From the NCBI GenBank assembly GCA_017940545.1, contig JAGAYI010000006.1, positions 62,001 through 126,000 on the forward strand: a stretch of 64,000 nucleotides of DNA, read 5' to 3'. Under the pieces are notes generated by a model. That model searched no databases. It saw only the letters and a program-made list of their open reading frames with translations, and was not told the origin of the DNA. This document shows positions 23,863 through 32,651 of the stretch, piece after piece. The DNA comes from Prevotella sp. GTDB taxonomy: Bacteria; Bacteroidota; Bacteroidia; Bacteroidales; Bacteroidaceae. The position numbers and the translations under genes are program-made. The number at the start of each line of letters is the position of its first letter. Positions within the stretch are counted from its first letter, which is position 1.

Positions 23863-23968
23863 ACGGCACCTCTCTGACCGAAAGGTGCCGAGTTGAAGGT
23901 ACGAAGGTGCCGAGTTTGAGGGAGATAGGTGCCGTCTTTCAGGGAGAAAGGTGCCGTTTCCTGAAAGT
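23863..23968. repeat. Tandem array with AGGTGCCG core, about 21-23 bp period
   Basis: Four copies of (A)AGGTGCCG occur at a spacing of about 21-23 bp, preceded by an inverted GGCACCT. Between the cores come GAGGGAGATA/CAGGGAGAAA-like words. No gene is present in 23759-24213. Confidence 0.85.
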
Positions 23969-23973
23969 TCATC

Positions 23974-24053
23974 GGGCGATGTAATCAATTACACCGCCCG
24001 ATGTAATTAATTATACCGCCCGATGCATTTAAGTGAACCGCCCGCTGTAATAC
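23974..24053. repeat. Tandem array of 22-23-bp units with ACCGCCCG core
   Basis: Units such as ACACCGCCCGATGTAATTAA are repeated about 3.5 times. The left end is an inverted half (GGGCGATGTAAT, then CA, then ATTACACCGCCC). The core GGGCGGTGTAA matches one unit at 12868-12878, so the two loci belong to one family. Confidence 0.85.
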
Positions 24054-24213
24054 TTTGGAAATACCCCATTGATTTTCAGCGCCTTACGGAATCCCCTTTT
24101 CTGCAGGGTTTTAACTCTTTTGCAAAGATACGAAAAAAGAAGCAAATATCCAAATTAATAAGCAGAAAAGATTTGTCTTTTTGCCAATTATTATGTACCT
24201 TCGCAGCCGAGTT

Positions 24214-24876
24214 ATGAATATCGAACCGATTGCCTATTTCCATTCACCGCTGACGTCGAAGTTCGGCATTCCGCGACAGGCGGGTATTGTCCGTGAGTTG
24301 CGCGGACAGATTGTGTTTGAACCTGCATACAGGAATACGGAGGCATTGCGTGGCTTGGAAGCGTTTGATTATCTTTGGATAATCTGGGGCTTTTCGGAGA
24401 ATGTGGAAGCAGAGAAACATGCTACGGTGCGTCCGCCGTTGCTGGGTGGCAACGAGCGGCGTGGCGTGTGGGCTACGCGATCCCCGTTCCGTCCGAACAA
24501 CCTGGGCCTGTCCAGCGTGCGCATTGAGCGTATCGGGGACGGCGTGATTCATGTGCTGGGTGCAGACCTCATGGACGGCACACCGATATACGACATTAAG
24601 CCTTATCTGGAATATGTTGACAGCCACACGGGGGTGCGCAGCGGCTTTGTGGATGAAAGGGAGTGGCAACGCCTGGAAGTGGTGATGCCCGACGCGCTGA
24701 GGGCGCAGTTTGCTCCTGATGAACAGGAGACTTTGTTGGCTGTATTGGAGCAGGACCCGCGTCCGCAGTACCACGACGACCCTCTACGGACGTACGGCAT
24801 GCCATTTGCCGGCCGCGACGTGAGGTTTCGCGTGGAGGGACGGCGGCTGGTAGTGGTGGCGGTGGCTGCTGTTTAA
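24214..24876 (+). CDS. trmO: tRNA (N6-threonylcarbamoyladenosine(37)-N6)-methyltransferase TrmO
   Basis: The 220-residue product matches the TsaA/TrmO family: IEPIAYFHSPLTSKFGIPRQ at the start, LEAFDYLWIIWGF, then ATRSPFRPNNLGLSSVRIER and DLMDGTPIYDIKPYLEYVDS. It N6-methylates t6A37 in tRNA(Thr) reading ACY codons, using SAM. I start at ATG 24214 rather than the upstream frame from 24181, because the family begins with MxxEPIGxxxS. A promoter-like TACCTTCG at 24195-24202 would leave a very short leader. The gene overlaps the convergent symporter gene by 4 bp at the 3' end. Its C-terminus (GRRLVVVAVAAV) is short and hydrophobic but ordinary. Confidence 0.88.
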   Translation: MNIEPIAYFHSPLTSKFGIPRQAGIVRELRGQIVFEPAYRNTEALRGLEAFDYLWIIWGFSENVEAEKHATVRPPLLGGNERRGVWATRSPFRPNNLGLSSVRIERIGDGVIHVLGADLMDGTPIYDIKPYLEYVDSHTGVRSGFVDEREWQRLEVVMPDALRAQFAPDEQETLLAVLEQDPRPQYHDDPLRTYGMPFAGRDVRFRVEGRRLVVVAVAAV

Positions 24877-26237
24877 TGCTGCAGCTTTTCATCTATCTCG
24901 TCCAGCCGGTCGCGCCAGAGGTATTTGCGCGTCTCGTGGACAATGATGCCGCTTAGAAAGAGTAGCGACAGCAGGTTTGGAATGGCCATCAGCGCGTTGG
25001 CACAGTCGGCAAACGTCCAGACAAGACTCAGGTTGATGACGCTTCCTACAAAGACGGCTACGATATAGACCACGCGGTATGCCTTGACCCAGCGTATGCC
25101 GCCCAGATATTCTATGGCACGTGCGCCGTAATAGTACCAGCCGAGGATGGTGGAAAAGGCAAACGTCAGCAGGCCGAACGTCAGCAGCGGTGTGCCAAAG
25201 TAGGGTATCTTGGAAAAGGCGGCCTTGGTGAGTGTGGCACCGTTGGAGAAGTCGATGTCGCTATAGGCCAGCACGCTGCTGACGATGACCAGACCGGTGA
25301 TGGCGCAGATGACGACGGTGTCCCAGAACGTGCCGCTGGACGAGACGAGTGCCTGCCGCACGGGGTTGCGCGTCTTGGCTGCGGCTGCCACGATGGGGGC
25401 TGAGCCCAGTCCTGACTCGTTGGAGAAGAGTCCACGGGCGATGCCGAAACGGGCGGCCATCATGACTGTGGAACCTGCAAAGCCGCCACCCGCGGCCTCG
25501 GGCGAGAAGGCTGAAACGACGATGAGTTTCAGTGCTGGCCAGAGGAAATGCCAGTTGATGCCGAGAATGACCAGGCACCCCAAGACATAAAAGAAAGCCA
25601 TGAAAGGCACGAGCATGGAGCAGACGCGGGCGATGCTCCTCACGCCGCCTAAGACGACGGCTCCCGTCAGCGTGCAGACGACGGCGCCGGTGACGTAGGG
25701 CGATATGCCGTACGACTCGCTGGCCAGTACGGCAATGGCATTGGCTTGTACGGTGTTGCCGATGCCAAACGAGGCACACGCGGTGAAGAAAGCAAAGAGT
25801 ACGGCCAGCCACTTCCACCCCAGACCGCGCTCCAAGGCGTACATGGGGCCGCCGAGCATGCGCCCGTCCTTGGTCTTGACGCGGTATTTGATGGCCAGCA
25901 GCCCTTCGGCATATTTCGTTGCAATGCCGAAGACACCCGTCAGCCAGCACCACAGCACGGCACCGGGGCCGCCCAGTGCTACGGCGGTGGCCACGCCGAT
26001 GATGTTGCCCGTGCCGATGGTGGCGGCAAGGGCGGTGGCTAAGGAGGCAAACTGCGACACGTCGCCGCGCACATCACTGTCTTTCTTGACGGAGAGGCGG
26101 ATGGCCGTAAAAATGCGCAGTTGCGGGAAACGCAGACGTATGGTGAGGTAGAGATGGGTTCCAAGAAGCAGGATAATCATGGGCCATCCCCACAGGAAGT
26201 CGCTGACTTGGGTCAGGATGTTGTTCAGTAAGTCCAT
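24873..26237 (-). CDS. Alanine/glycine:cation symporter (AGCS family)
   Basis: The 454-residue integral membrane protein has about 11 helices and the AGCS signatures: ALAATIGTGNIIGVATAVAL, then GGPGAVLWCWLTGVFGIATK, GGPMYALERGLG, and SNESGLGSAPIVAAAAKTRN. The family imports alanine or glycine with sodium or protons. Length is typical (440-500). It begins at an ATG and ends overlapping trmO by 4 bp on the opposite strand. No partner gene is nearby; it seems to be a single-gene transporter. Which amino acid is preferred cannot be told from the sequence. Confidence 0.88.
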   Translation of the reverse strand: MDLLNNILTQVSDFLWGWPMIILLLGTHLYLTIRLRFPQLRIFTAIRLSVKKDSDVRGDVSQFASLATALAATIGTGNIIGVATAVALGGPGAVLWCWLTGVFGIATKYAEGLLAIKYRVKTKDGRMLGGPMYALERGLGWKWLAVLFAFFTACASFGIGNTVQANAIAVLASESYGISPYVTGAVVCTLTGAVVLGGVRSIARVCSMLVPFMAFFYVLGCLVILGINWHFLWPALKLIVVSAFSPEAAGGGFAGSTVMMAARFGIARGLFSNESGLGSAPIVAAAAKTRNPVRQALVSSSGTFWDTVVICAITGLVIVSSVLAYSDIDFSNGATLTKAAFSKIPYFGTPLLTFGLLTFAFSTILGWYYYGARAIEYLGGIRWVKAYRVVYIVAVFVGSVINLSLVWTFADCANALMAIPNLLSLLFLSGIIVHETRKYLWRDRLDEIDEKLQH

Positions 26238-26261
26238 CTTGTTATTGAGCTTGTTTTTTAT

Positions 26262-26891
26262 TTAGTCTTCACTCTCCACTCTCTTCTCTCCTCTCTTCAC
26301 TTTTACAAGTTGGAAGCCCATGGAGTGCAGCAGGTTGGTGACTTGTTCGACGGCATTGTCTTCGGCACGCCTGATGTTATGGGCAGTAAGGCTCTGACTG
26401 AGCATCTTCTGACGGGCTCGCTGGAAGAGGGCTTCACGGTCGGCGTTGCTCCAAGTGCCGGTAGAAATGAACGAGCGCGTGCGGGCCTCGTCGATGAAGT
26501 GCTGGTCGAGTAGTTTGACGGGGGGCAGGGCGATGCAGAGCGTGTCGCCGCTATGGCTGATGGCATCGTCGGCAAGCTGTTGCATGTCGATGCCTAAGCG
26601 GAGCGTGCCGTAGTATATTCGCACCAGCTGGTCGTCGAAGAAGATGCCTGTACGCACGGTATCTACCATTACCTCGTCAGTGACTGACAGAAACTCCCAC
26701 TCTCCGATGGCTCGCATGGAGCGTATTTGCTGTGGTGTGATGTCAATCCTGTCGTCGGCGACGAGGCTGATGCTGTTGCTGGTCGCCCGCTGCCAGATGC
26801 TGTAGATGCCATAACCAATGGCTGACAGCAGCAGGGCTGCCGCCGCCAGCAAACAGGCAATAATCCAATATTTCTTTTGTCTCGGGTTCAT
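26262..26891 (-). CDS. DUF4230 family protein (membrane-anchored), copy 2
   Basis: The 209-residue protein has an N-terminal transmembrane helix (about 9-31, IIACLLAAAALLLSAIGYGI) and a DUF4230 domain with EWEFLSVTDEVMVDTVRTGI and LCIALPPVKLLDQHFIDEAR. The family is broadly spread and of unknown function. It is a paralogue of the gene upstream, overlapping it by 4 bp (ATGA), so the two are co-translated and may act together at the cell envelope. The C-terminus (KRGEKRVESED) is charged and lies over low-complexity CT-rich DNA. Confidence 0.75.
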   Translation of the reverse strand: MNPRQKKYWIIACLLAAAALLLSAIGYGIYSIWQRATSNSISLVADDRIDITPQQIRSMRAIGEWEFLSVTDEVMVDTVRTGIFFDDQLVRIYYGTLRLGIDMQQLADDAISHSGDTLCIALPPVKLLDQHFIDEARTRSFISTGTWSNADREALFQRARQKMLSQSLTAHNIRRAEDNAVEQVTNLLHSMGFQLVKVKRGEKRVESED

Positions 26892-27559
26892 TCTGTAGTT
26901 CTTTCGATGGTTGATGCTATGTCAAGATCCTGACGGAACGTGATGGTGATGTCCTGCTCGCTGAAGCCCATCTGCTGAATGATGGGTATGAGTATGTGGG
27001 CGGCATTCTTGCGGGCCGACTCCACAATGCCCATGTCGGGAATGGCGGCTGCGATGGCGGCACGCCCCTGCTGCTCGTACGAGGAAAGCTCGTCGTCAGT
27101 AAAGTCATGCCGCAGCAGTGCGACGTATTTCCTGATGTTCTGATGGTCAATCTTGGTACTGGTGAGCAACACCTTCGGGTCAGGCAGGATGATGGTGATG
27201 TGCTGCCCGTTGCGCTCTACATTCGCTTCGGAAAAGCCGCTGAAGTCGATATATGCCTTGACGGTGGCATCCATGGGAATGGCTATCTTGCGGTCACCCA
27301 GAAAGGGCAGCTCGAAATCGTACTTCTCGCCCGTCAGCTGACCTCGCAGCCGCAGAACATCGTCGTGGGTAACGACTTTGTGGATAGCGTATTCGGCCGT
27401 GTAAAGGCGCGAGCATTGCTGGATGTGGGTGGTCAGCAACTGTAAGGTGTCGGACGGGCTTTCCGTACGGCTGTGCTGGCGGTGTGAGCAGCCTGCACAC
27501 AGCACGCTGACGACGGATAACAGCCAACAGCCAAGGGCCCAGGAGAATCTCTTTCCCAT
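26888..27559 (-). CDS. DUF4230 family lipoprotein, copy 1
   Basis: The 223-residue product has a lipoprotein-type signal (CWLLSVVSVLCAGC, Cys24 as lipid site) and a DUF4230 domain: LYTAEYAIHKVVTHDDVLRL, FLGDRKIAIPMDATVKAYID, and ITIILPDPKVLLTSTKIDHQ. It is a paralogue of the downstream gene. One copy is predicted to be lipid-anchored and the other helix-anchored, which suggests they face each other or form a complex, but this is inference. The function of DUF4230 is not known. Promoter motifs upstream are weak (TACATTTG on the minus strand at 27580-27587). Confidence 0.75.
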   Translation of the reverse strand: MGKRFSWALGCWLLSVVSVLCAGCSHRQHSRTESPSDTLQLLTTHIQQCSRLYTAEYAIHKVVTHDDVLRLRGQLTGEKYDFELPFLGDRKIAIPMDATVKAYIDFSGFSEANVERNGQHITIILPDPKVLLTSTKIDHQNIRKYVALLRHDFTDDELSSYEQQGRAAIAAAIPDMGIVESARKNAAHILIPIIQQMGFSEQDITITFRQDLDIASTIERTTE

Positions 27560-27668
27560 TTTCGTTTACAAATTTGCTGCAAATGTAGTAAAAAAAAACC
27601 AGTTTGTTTAATAAACGAGCGTTTTTTTTGGTTTCCTTTAAACTTTGGAAGGCTGACGGCATCAAAAT

Positions 27669-27678
27669 GATAGTTGCG
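27669..27678. promoter_or_regulatory. 10-bp palindrome upstream of the DUF4890 gene
   Basis: GTTGCGCAAC is a perfect 10-bp palindrome in the divergent intergenic region, 54 bp before the ATG. It is a possible operator. Confidence 0.3.
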
Positions 27679-27731
27679 CAACTAAAAAAATAATGAATCG
27701 GAAAAATTAAATAACTAAAAAGTATAAAGGT

Positions 27732-28169
27732 ATGAAGTTTAAAAGGATAATTTTGGCTTGCGTAGCCATGTTTGCAATAGGTACAACAGTAACGGCACAG
27801 CCGGATCAGCCCCGACGTGAGAAGCCTGACAAGGAAGAGATGATTCAGCATCGCACGGAAAGAATGGTCAAGAAGTACGGCCTGAACGAGGCTCAGCAAA
27901 AGAAACTGTTAGCGCTGAACACCCAGTATGCTGAGAAGATGAAACCCATGAGGGGGAGGCACCACCGCCACCACGGCCACGGCCCGAAACCGGGTGAGGG
28001 CGATGTCCGCCGTCCTGAAATGACTCAGGAGCAGCGTGACAAGATGGAGCAGCACCGTCAGCAACGTCAGGCTGTAATGGAAGCCTACGACAAGGAGTTG
28101 CAAGGCATCATGACGGCGGAACAGTTTGAAAAGTACAAGGCTGATGCCAAGAGGCATCCGAAGAAGTAA
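27732..28169 (+). CDS. DUF4890/Spy-like periplasmic His-rich protein
   Basis: The 145-residue product has a signal peptide (ILACVAMFAIGTTVTAQ) and a charged helical body with VKKYGLNEAQQKKLLALNTQ and MTAEQFEKYKADAKRHPKK. These are the LTxxQ-type repeats seen in Spy/CpxP and DUF4890 proteins. A His-rich loop (RGRHHRHHGHG) lies in the middle and could bind metal. Known relatives are periplasmic chaperones or stress sensors; that role is inferred here. A strong hairpin follows directly after the stop. Confidence 0.75.
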   Translation: MKFKRIILACVAMFAIGTTVTAQPDQPRREKPDKEEMIQHRTERMVKKYGLNEAQQKKLLALNTQYAEKMKPMRGRHHRHHGHGPKPGEGDVRRPEMTQEQRDKMEQHRQQRQAVMEAYDKELQGIMTAEQFEKYKADAKRHPKK

Positions 28170-28174
28170 ACCGG

Positions 28175-28205
28175 GGCGCGAGGTGCGAGAATAGCACCTC
28201 GCGCC
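28175..28205 (+). terminator. Strong hairpin, likely terminator
   Basis: GGCGCGAGGTGC (28175-28186) pairs perfectly with GCACCTCGCGCC (28194-28205), loop GAGAATA. No T-run follows, so termination may rely on the hairpin alone. Confidence 0.7.
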
Positions 28206-28249
28206 TTGGGAAACCGAGAAAAATGCAAAACTTGAAATATCGTTAATTA

Positions 28250-28281
28250 TTTGGTGTTTTGCTTACTTATTTGTATCTTTG
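28250..28281 (+). promoter_or_regulatory. Promoter of the DUF4738-type gene
   Basis: TTTG (28250-28253), 20 bp and TATCTTTG (28274-28281), followed by the ATG at 28305 with a short purine-rich leader. Confidence 0.75.
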
Positions 28282-28304
28282 CGCGGAAAAAAACAAACCG
28301 AAAA

Positions 28305-28844
28305 ATGAGAAAGATACTTCCACTCTTGTTCATGGCTTTCCTTGCGGGGGCTGTGTTGTCGTGCAGCAGCAAGAAAAAACGTGATGACATTATAACCACT
28401 AAGTATGAAAAACCGGAAATTCAGGGGCCTATACGTACTGATGACTACAAGGACACCGTAGCCTTCAAATGGCTTGACCGTGACTACGTGTGTTCCATTG
28501 AGCGCATGGCGGACGACTCTTTGCCCAAGGTCAAGGATGAGAACGGACAGCTGTTTGTTGACAACCGTGTAAGGGTGGTCATCAGCAGGGCTGATGGCAG
28601 CAAGTTTTTCAACCGGGAGTTTACAAAGGCTACGTTTAATTCCTACATAGACGATGATTTCCGAAAGACGGGAATACTGGAGGGCTTCGTGTTTGACAAA
28701 GTGGAGCCCAACGAAGTGCGCTTTGCATGTAGTGTCAGCCGACCGCAGTCTGACGAATATATACCGCTGATTCTTGCCGTGACGCGTATGGGTGACATCT
28801 CCATCATTCGTGACACACGGATGGATGCGGAACTGGAAGACTGA
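28305..28844 (+). CDS. DUF4738-type lipoprotein
   Basis: The 179-residue product has a lipobox (FLAGAVLSC, Cys about 19) followed by SSKKKRDDIITTKY. The body is a single small domain (YKDTVAFKWLDRDYVCSIER, NRVRVVISRADGSKFFNREF) that resembles DUF4738 lipoproteins of Bacteroidetes. No function is known. I use the ATG at 28305 because the longer frame from 28251 begins within the promoter. Its 3' end overlaps the convergent HAD gene by 41 bp, an unusually large antisense overlap. Confidence 0.65.
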   Translation: MRKILPLLFMAFLAGAVLSCSSKKKRDDIITTKYEKPEIQGPIRTDDYKDTVAFKWLDRDYVCSIERMADDSLPKVKDENGQLFVDNRVRVVISRADGSKFFNREFTKATFNSYIDDDFRKTGILEGFVFDKVEPNEVRFACSVSRPQSDEYIPLILAVTRMGDISIIRDTRMDAELED

Positions 28845-29553
28845 CCAGCTGGTTCCACACGGCTTCAACATCTGACATGGTCTTAAATACAAGATTGGCC
28901 CCCTCGGCTGCCAACTGACGGTCGCTCAGGGGACCTGTGTTGACGGCAATGGTGAAGACGTGAGCTGCTACGGCAGCGCGTACACCGAGTGGGGCATTCT
29001 CAATGACGATGGCCTCCCAGGGATTCACGCCGCATTTCTGCAGTCCGACGATATAAGGTTCGGGGTTGGGCTTGCCTTGCCTGACGTCGAAACTGGTCAC
29101 CATGAGCTCTTTGTGAAGCAGACCGGGAAACTCCTGCTCCAAATGTTGGAGCAGTGAGTGCTGCCCGCTGCCCGTGACCACTCCGATTTTCATGCCGCAG
29201 CTCTTGATGTGGCGCATCAGGGATTCTACGCCTGTCATTTTCTTGGCCGGGGGACATGACGAGAATATGCGGGTCTTGACTTCGTACATCTGCTGAGCTT
29301 CTTCGTCAGAAATCTCGCGCTGCCATTGCTCGCGTGCTTTCAGCCGGATGGTCTCCACGCCCCGCATGCCTTCATAGACGTAGGCCTCGCGGGGGGCCAT
29401 TTGAATGCCACATTGTTTCATGGCTTCGTGCCAGGAACGGGCATGGTTAGGCATGGAGTCGAAAATGACACCGTCCATGTCAAAAAGCACGGCTTTCGGG
29501 CAGAAAGTCCGAAAGCCGTTGCTCCGTAAATAATGTTCTATGATTTCTTTCAT
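28804..29553 (-). CDS. HAD-superfamily hydrolase (beta-phosphoglucomutase-like)
   Basis: The 249-residue product has HAD motif I FDMDGVIFDSMPNH (Asp24 and Asp26), a helical cap, motif II in VVTGSGQH, and a late EAIVIENAPLGVRAAVAAHV (motif III/IV). The IENAP form, with N in place of D, is typical for the beta-PGM/GPP subgroup. It could be a sugar-phosphate phosphatase or mutase. Pgi lies 5 bp upstream on the same strand, suggesting sugar-phosphate metabolism and probable co-transcription. The substrate is not deducible. Confidence 0.82.
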   Translation of the reverse strand: MKEIIEHYLRSNGFRTFCPKAVLFDMDGVIFDSMPNHARSWHEAMKQCGIQMAPREAYVYEGMRGVETIRLKAREQWQREISDEEAQQMYEVKTRIFSSCPPAKKMTGVESLMRHIKSCGMKIGVVTGSGQHSLLQHLEQEFPGLLHKELMVTSFDVRQGKPNPEPYIVGLQKCGVNPWEAIVIENAPLGVRAAVAAHVFTIAVNTGPLSDRQLAAEGANLVFKTMSDVEAVWNQLVSLPVPHPSVCHE

Positions 29554-29558
29554 CGCTG

Positions 29559-30914
29559 TTATGCCTCCTTGGCCAAACGCTCCTTGATGGCTTTCGAGTC
29601 TGCCTCATAGCCAGGCTTGTCGAGCAGGGCGAACATGTTTTTCTTGTAGGCCTCTACGCCAGGCTGGTTGAACGGGTTGACACCGAGCACGTTGCCACTG
29701 ATGCCACAGCCTATTTCGAAGAAGTAGATGAGCTGGCCGATGTAGTATTCGTTCAGCTCGGGAACGCTGATGCGGATGTTAGGCACGCCACCGTCAACGT
29801 GTGCCAGACGTGTGCCCAGCTCGGCCATCTTGTTCACCTCATCGACACGCTTGCCTGCCAGGAAGTTCAGACCGTCCAGGTTCTCCTCGTCGCTCGGGAA
29901 GAGCAGTTGGCGGTTGGGCTTCTCTATAGAGATGACGGTCTCGAAGATAGTGCGCTCGCCATCCTGAATCCACTGTCCCATGCTGTGCAGGTCGGTAGTG
30001 AAGTCGCACGAAGCGGGGAAGATGCCCTTCTTGTCCTTACCCTCTGACTCTCCGTAGAGCTGCTTCCACCACTCGCTGATGAAGTGCAGTTTCGGCTGGT
30101 AGTTGACCATGATTTCAATCTTCTTGCCAGCACCATACAGACCGTTACGTACGGCAGCATACTGGGCAGCGAGGTTTTCTTCGAAGGGCACATCCTTGCC
30201 ACAGGCCTTCTCCATGTCGGCAGCTCCCTGTACAAGAGCCTTGATGTCGAATCCGGCGCAGGCAATGGGCAGCAGACCTACCGGTGTCAAGACAGAGAAA
30301 CGTCCGCCGACGTTGTCGGGAATGATGAAACTCTTGTAACCCTCCTTGTCAGCACAGGTACGGGCAGCGCCACGCTTGGCATCGGTAACGGCAACAATGA
30401 CATCCTTGGCAACGTCCTTGCCCATTTGTGCCTCACACTGTTTCTTCAGCAGACGGAAGGTCAGGGCTGTCTCGGTGGTTGTTCCTGACTTTGAGATGTT
30501 GATGACACCGAATTTCTTGTCCTTCAGGTACTCTGTCATCTCAGAGAGATAGTCCTCGCCGATGTTGTTGCCGGCAAACAGAATGGTGGGGTTCTTCTTG
30601 TCTTGAATGAGCCAGGCAAACGAGTTACCGAGTGCTTCAATGACGGCACGTGCACCAAGATAGGAGCCGCCAATGCCGGCTACTACGACTACTTCACATT
30701 TCTCACGCAACGTGTCAGCCACGGCTTGCACCTCATCAAGAAACGCTGGCGTGATGCTGCTGGGCAGGTGTAGCCAGCCTAAGAAGTCGTTACCAGGACA
30801 TGTGCCGTCCTCCAGGGCCTGCTGAGCAGCCTTTACCTTTGGCTCGAAAGCCTTTACTGCGCCTGCCTCTAAGAAGCAAGCCGCCTTTGTAATGTCAAGC
30901 TTGATGTTACTCAT
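29559..30914 (-). CDS. pgi: Glucose-6-phosphate isomerase
   Basis: The 451-residue product is the short bacterial (Bacillus/Thermotoga-like) form of phosphoglucose isomerase. It shows [20 protein letters not shown], the PGI signature [20 protein letters not shown], and [20 protein letters not shown]. It interconverts glucose-6-phosphate and fructose-6-phosphate in glycolysis. Length and motifs are complete. It is the middle of a minus-strand run lysS-gpsA-CMP kinase-like-pgi-HAD; gaps are 62 bp or less, so one or two transcription units are likely. A single ATG start is clear. Confidence 0.95.
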   Translation of the reverse strand: MSNIKLDITKAACFLEAGAVKAFEPKVKAAQQALEDGTCPGNDFLGWLHLPSSITPAFLDEVQAVADTLREKCEVVVVAGIGGSYLGARAVIEALGNSFAWLIQDKKNPTILFAGNNIGEDYLSEMTEYLKDKKFGVINISKSGTTTETALTFRLLKKQCEAQMGKDVAKDVIVAVTDAKRGAARTCADKEGYKSFIIPDNVGGRFSVLTPVGLLPIACAGFDIKALVQGAADMEKACGKDVPFEENLAAQYAAVRNGLYGAGKKIEIMVNYQPKLHFISEWWKQLYGESEGKDKKGIFPASCDFTTDLHSMGQWIQDGERTIFETVISIEKPNRQLLFPSDEENLDGLNFLAGKRVDEVNKMAELGTRLAHVDGGVPNIRISVPELNEYYIGQLIYFFEIGCGISGNVLGVNPFNQPGVEAYKKNMFALLDKPGYEADSKAIKERLAKEA

Positions 30915-30936
30915 TTTTGTTAAGTTAAAATAATAT

Positions 30937-31590
30937 TTATTGTTGTTTTCCTATATAGTCCATGATGATGTCCACGGCTTCGTCTTCGGTCAGGTCAACC
31001 ATATTGATGACAAGGTCGTAGTTACGGGTGTTGTAGCGCGATGTGCCCGTGTAGCGGTTAATGTAGTTCTCGCGCATACGGTCCACCTGCTCTATCAGTT
31101 TCTGGGCGTCGGCGGCGTTCTTTCCCTGCTTTCTCATCACGCGCTCAATACGATTTTTCATAGGAGCCTGGATGAGAATGCTGAGGTGGTTGGGAATATT
31201 GCGGAAGATGAAAAAACCGCTTCGTCCGGCAACGACACACGATTCGTTGCTGGCAATATCCGTCAGGATGCGTGTCTCGACCTTGAACATTTCCTCGGTC
31301 GTAAGGGGCTTGCCTGTCGTATCCTCACTCGTTACACGATAGTATTCCGACTTGGAAGCATCGTAGAATGGGATGATGTGACGCGTAAAGTCTTCCCACC
31401 AACTCGTGTTCTTTCCTTTCAGCCGCTCTATCTCCTCGACCGTGAGGTTATATTGCTTTGTCAGTGCTTTGATGAGTGCCTTGTCGTAAAACACCACACC
31501 AAGCCGTTGGGCCAGTTTTTCGCCCACGGTACGACCACCGGAACCCAGTTCGCGGTTAATCGAAATCACGTATTTCTCGTTAAGTTTCAT
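30937..31590 (-). CDS. Cytidylate kinase-like (AAA_26) protein
   Basis: The 217-residue product has an unusual P-loop region ([20 protein letters not shown]), then [20 protein letters not shown]. This is the pattern of the cytidylate kinase-like AAA_26 family common in Bacteroidetes and Firmicutes. It is not the main CMP kinase (cmk), which is longer in the NMP-binding part. A kinase activity on a nucleotide or other small molecule is likely but undefined. It lies between pgi (22 bp downstream) and gpsA. Confidence 0.75.
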   Translation of the reverse strand: MKLNEKYVISINRELGSGGRTVGEKLAQRLGVVFYDKALIKALTKQYNLTVEEIERLKGKNTSWWEDFTRHIIPFYDASKSEYYRVTSEDTTGKPLTTEEMFKVETRILTDIASNESCVVAGRSGFFIFRNIPNHLSILIQAPMKNRIERVMRKQGKNAADAQKLIEQVDRMRENYINRYTGTSRYNTRNYDLVINMVDLTEDEAVDIIMDYIGKQQ

Positions 31591-31652
31591 ATTCTGGATT
31601 TTTTATTTCTTACTAAGTTTCTATAGGAATGAACTGGTGAGCAGTTGGGCTT

Positions 31653-32651
31653 CTAACGGAACGAGTCGGTGAGCAGCTTAATCTCAATCTGAGGCGATAT
31701 GCGCTCGTAGAGAATGTTATAGACCGCATCGAGAATGGGCATGTTGACGTGCTGGTGGCGGTTGATTTCCTTCATACATTTGGTGCCGAAGTAGCCTTCG
31801 GCAATCATTTCCATCTCAATCTGTGCCGACTTGACGGAATATCCCTTGCCAATCATTGTCCCGAAGACGCGGTTGCGTGAGAAGTTGGAGTAGCCCGTGA
31901 CGAGCAGGTCTCCCAGATAGACGGAGTCGTCCATGTTACGTTCCTGCGGGTGTACGCTTTTCAGGAACCGCGTCATTTCCTGAACGGCGTTTGCCATTAG
32001 CACCGCCTGGAAGTTGTCGCCGAACTTGAGGCCGGAACAAATTCCTGCTGCAATGGCATAGACATTCTTTAGTACGGAAGAATACTCGATGCCGATGACG
32101 TCAGAAGAGGTCTTGGTCTTGATGTATTCGCTTGTCAGTACGTCTGCAAATGCTTGTGCCTTCTCTTTCTCTGAACAGCCGACGGTCAGGTAGGACAGGC
32201 GTTCCAGAGCAACCTCCTCTGCATGCGACGGTCCTCCGAGACAAGCCAAGTTCTCGTAAGGAACATCATATACCTGATGGAAATATTCTGAGCAGACAAG
32301 ATTCTCGTCAGGCACAATGCCCTTGATGGCCGTTACGATGAATTTCTCGCGGAGCCGCGTCTTGAGTTTCTTCAGGTGACTCTTCAGATAAGGCGATGGC
32401 GTGACGAATACCAGTGTGTCGTATTGTTGGGCAATCTTGTTGATGTCGCTGGAGAACTCTATTTCGTTGATGTCGAAATGTACCCCGACGAGATAGGCCG
32501 GGTTGTGTCCCAGACGGCGGAAATCATCAATGCGGTCGTCGCGACGCATATACCAACCTATGTGGTGCGTGTGCTGCACTACAATCTTGGCTATGGCTGT
32601 GGCCCATGAGCCTCCGCCAATGATGGCGATGCGACCTAATGTACCTATCAT
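31653..32651 (-). CDS. gpsA: NAD(P)H-dependent glycerol-3-phosphate dehydrogenase
   Basis: The 332-residue product has the N-terminal Rossmann loop GGGSWATAIAKIVVQ, then CLGGPSHAEEVALERLSYLT (with the GPS/NPT-type motif), the catalytic region SVLKNVYAIAAGICSGLKFG with its Lys, and LLVTGYSNFSRNRVFG. It makes glycerol-3-phosphate from DHAP for phospholipid synthesis. The start overlaps the stop of lysS by 4 bp (ATGA). GpsA normally has GxGxWGT; here GGGSWATA differs at one residue and should still bind NAD(P). Confidence 0.9.
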   Translation of the reverse strand: MIGTLGRIAIIGGGSWATAIAKIVVQHTHHIGWYMRRDDRIDDFRRLGHNPAYLVGVHFDINEIEFSSDINKIAQQYDTLVFVTPSPYLKSHLKKLKTRLREKFIVTAIKGIVPDENLVCSEYFHQVYDVPYENLACLGGPSHAEEVALERLSYLTVGCSEKEKAQAFADVLTSEYIKTKTSSDVIGIEYSSVLKNVYAIAAGICSGLKFGDNFQAVLMANAVQEMTRFLKSVHPQERNMDDSVYLGDLLVTGYSNFSRNRVFGTMIGKGYSVKSAQIEMEMIAEGYFGTKCMKEINRHQHVNMPILDAVYNILYERISPQIEIKLLTDSFR

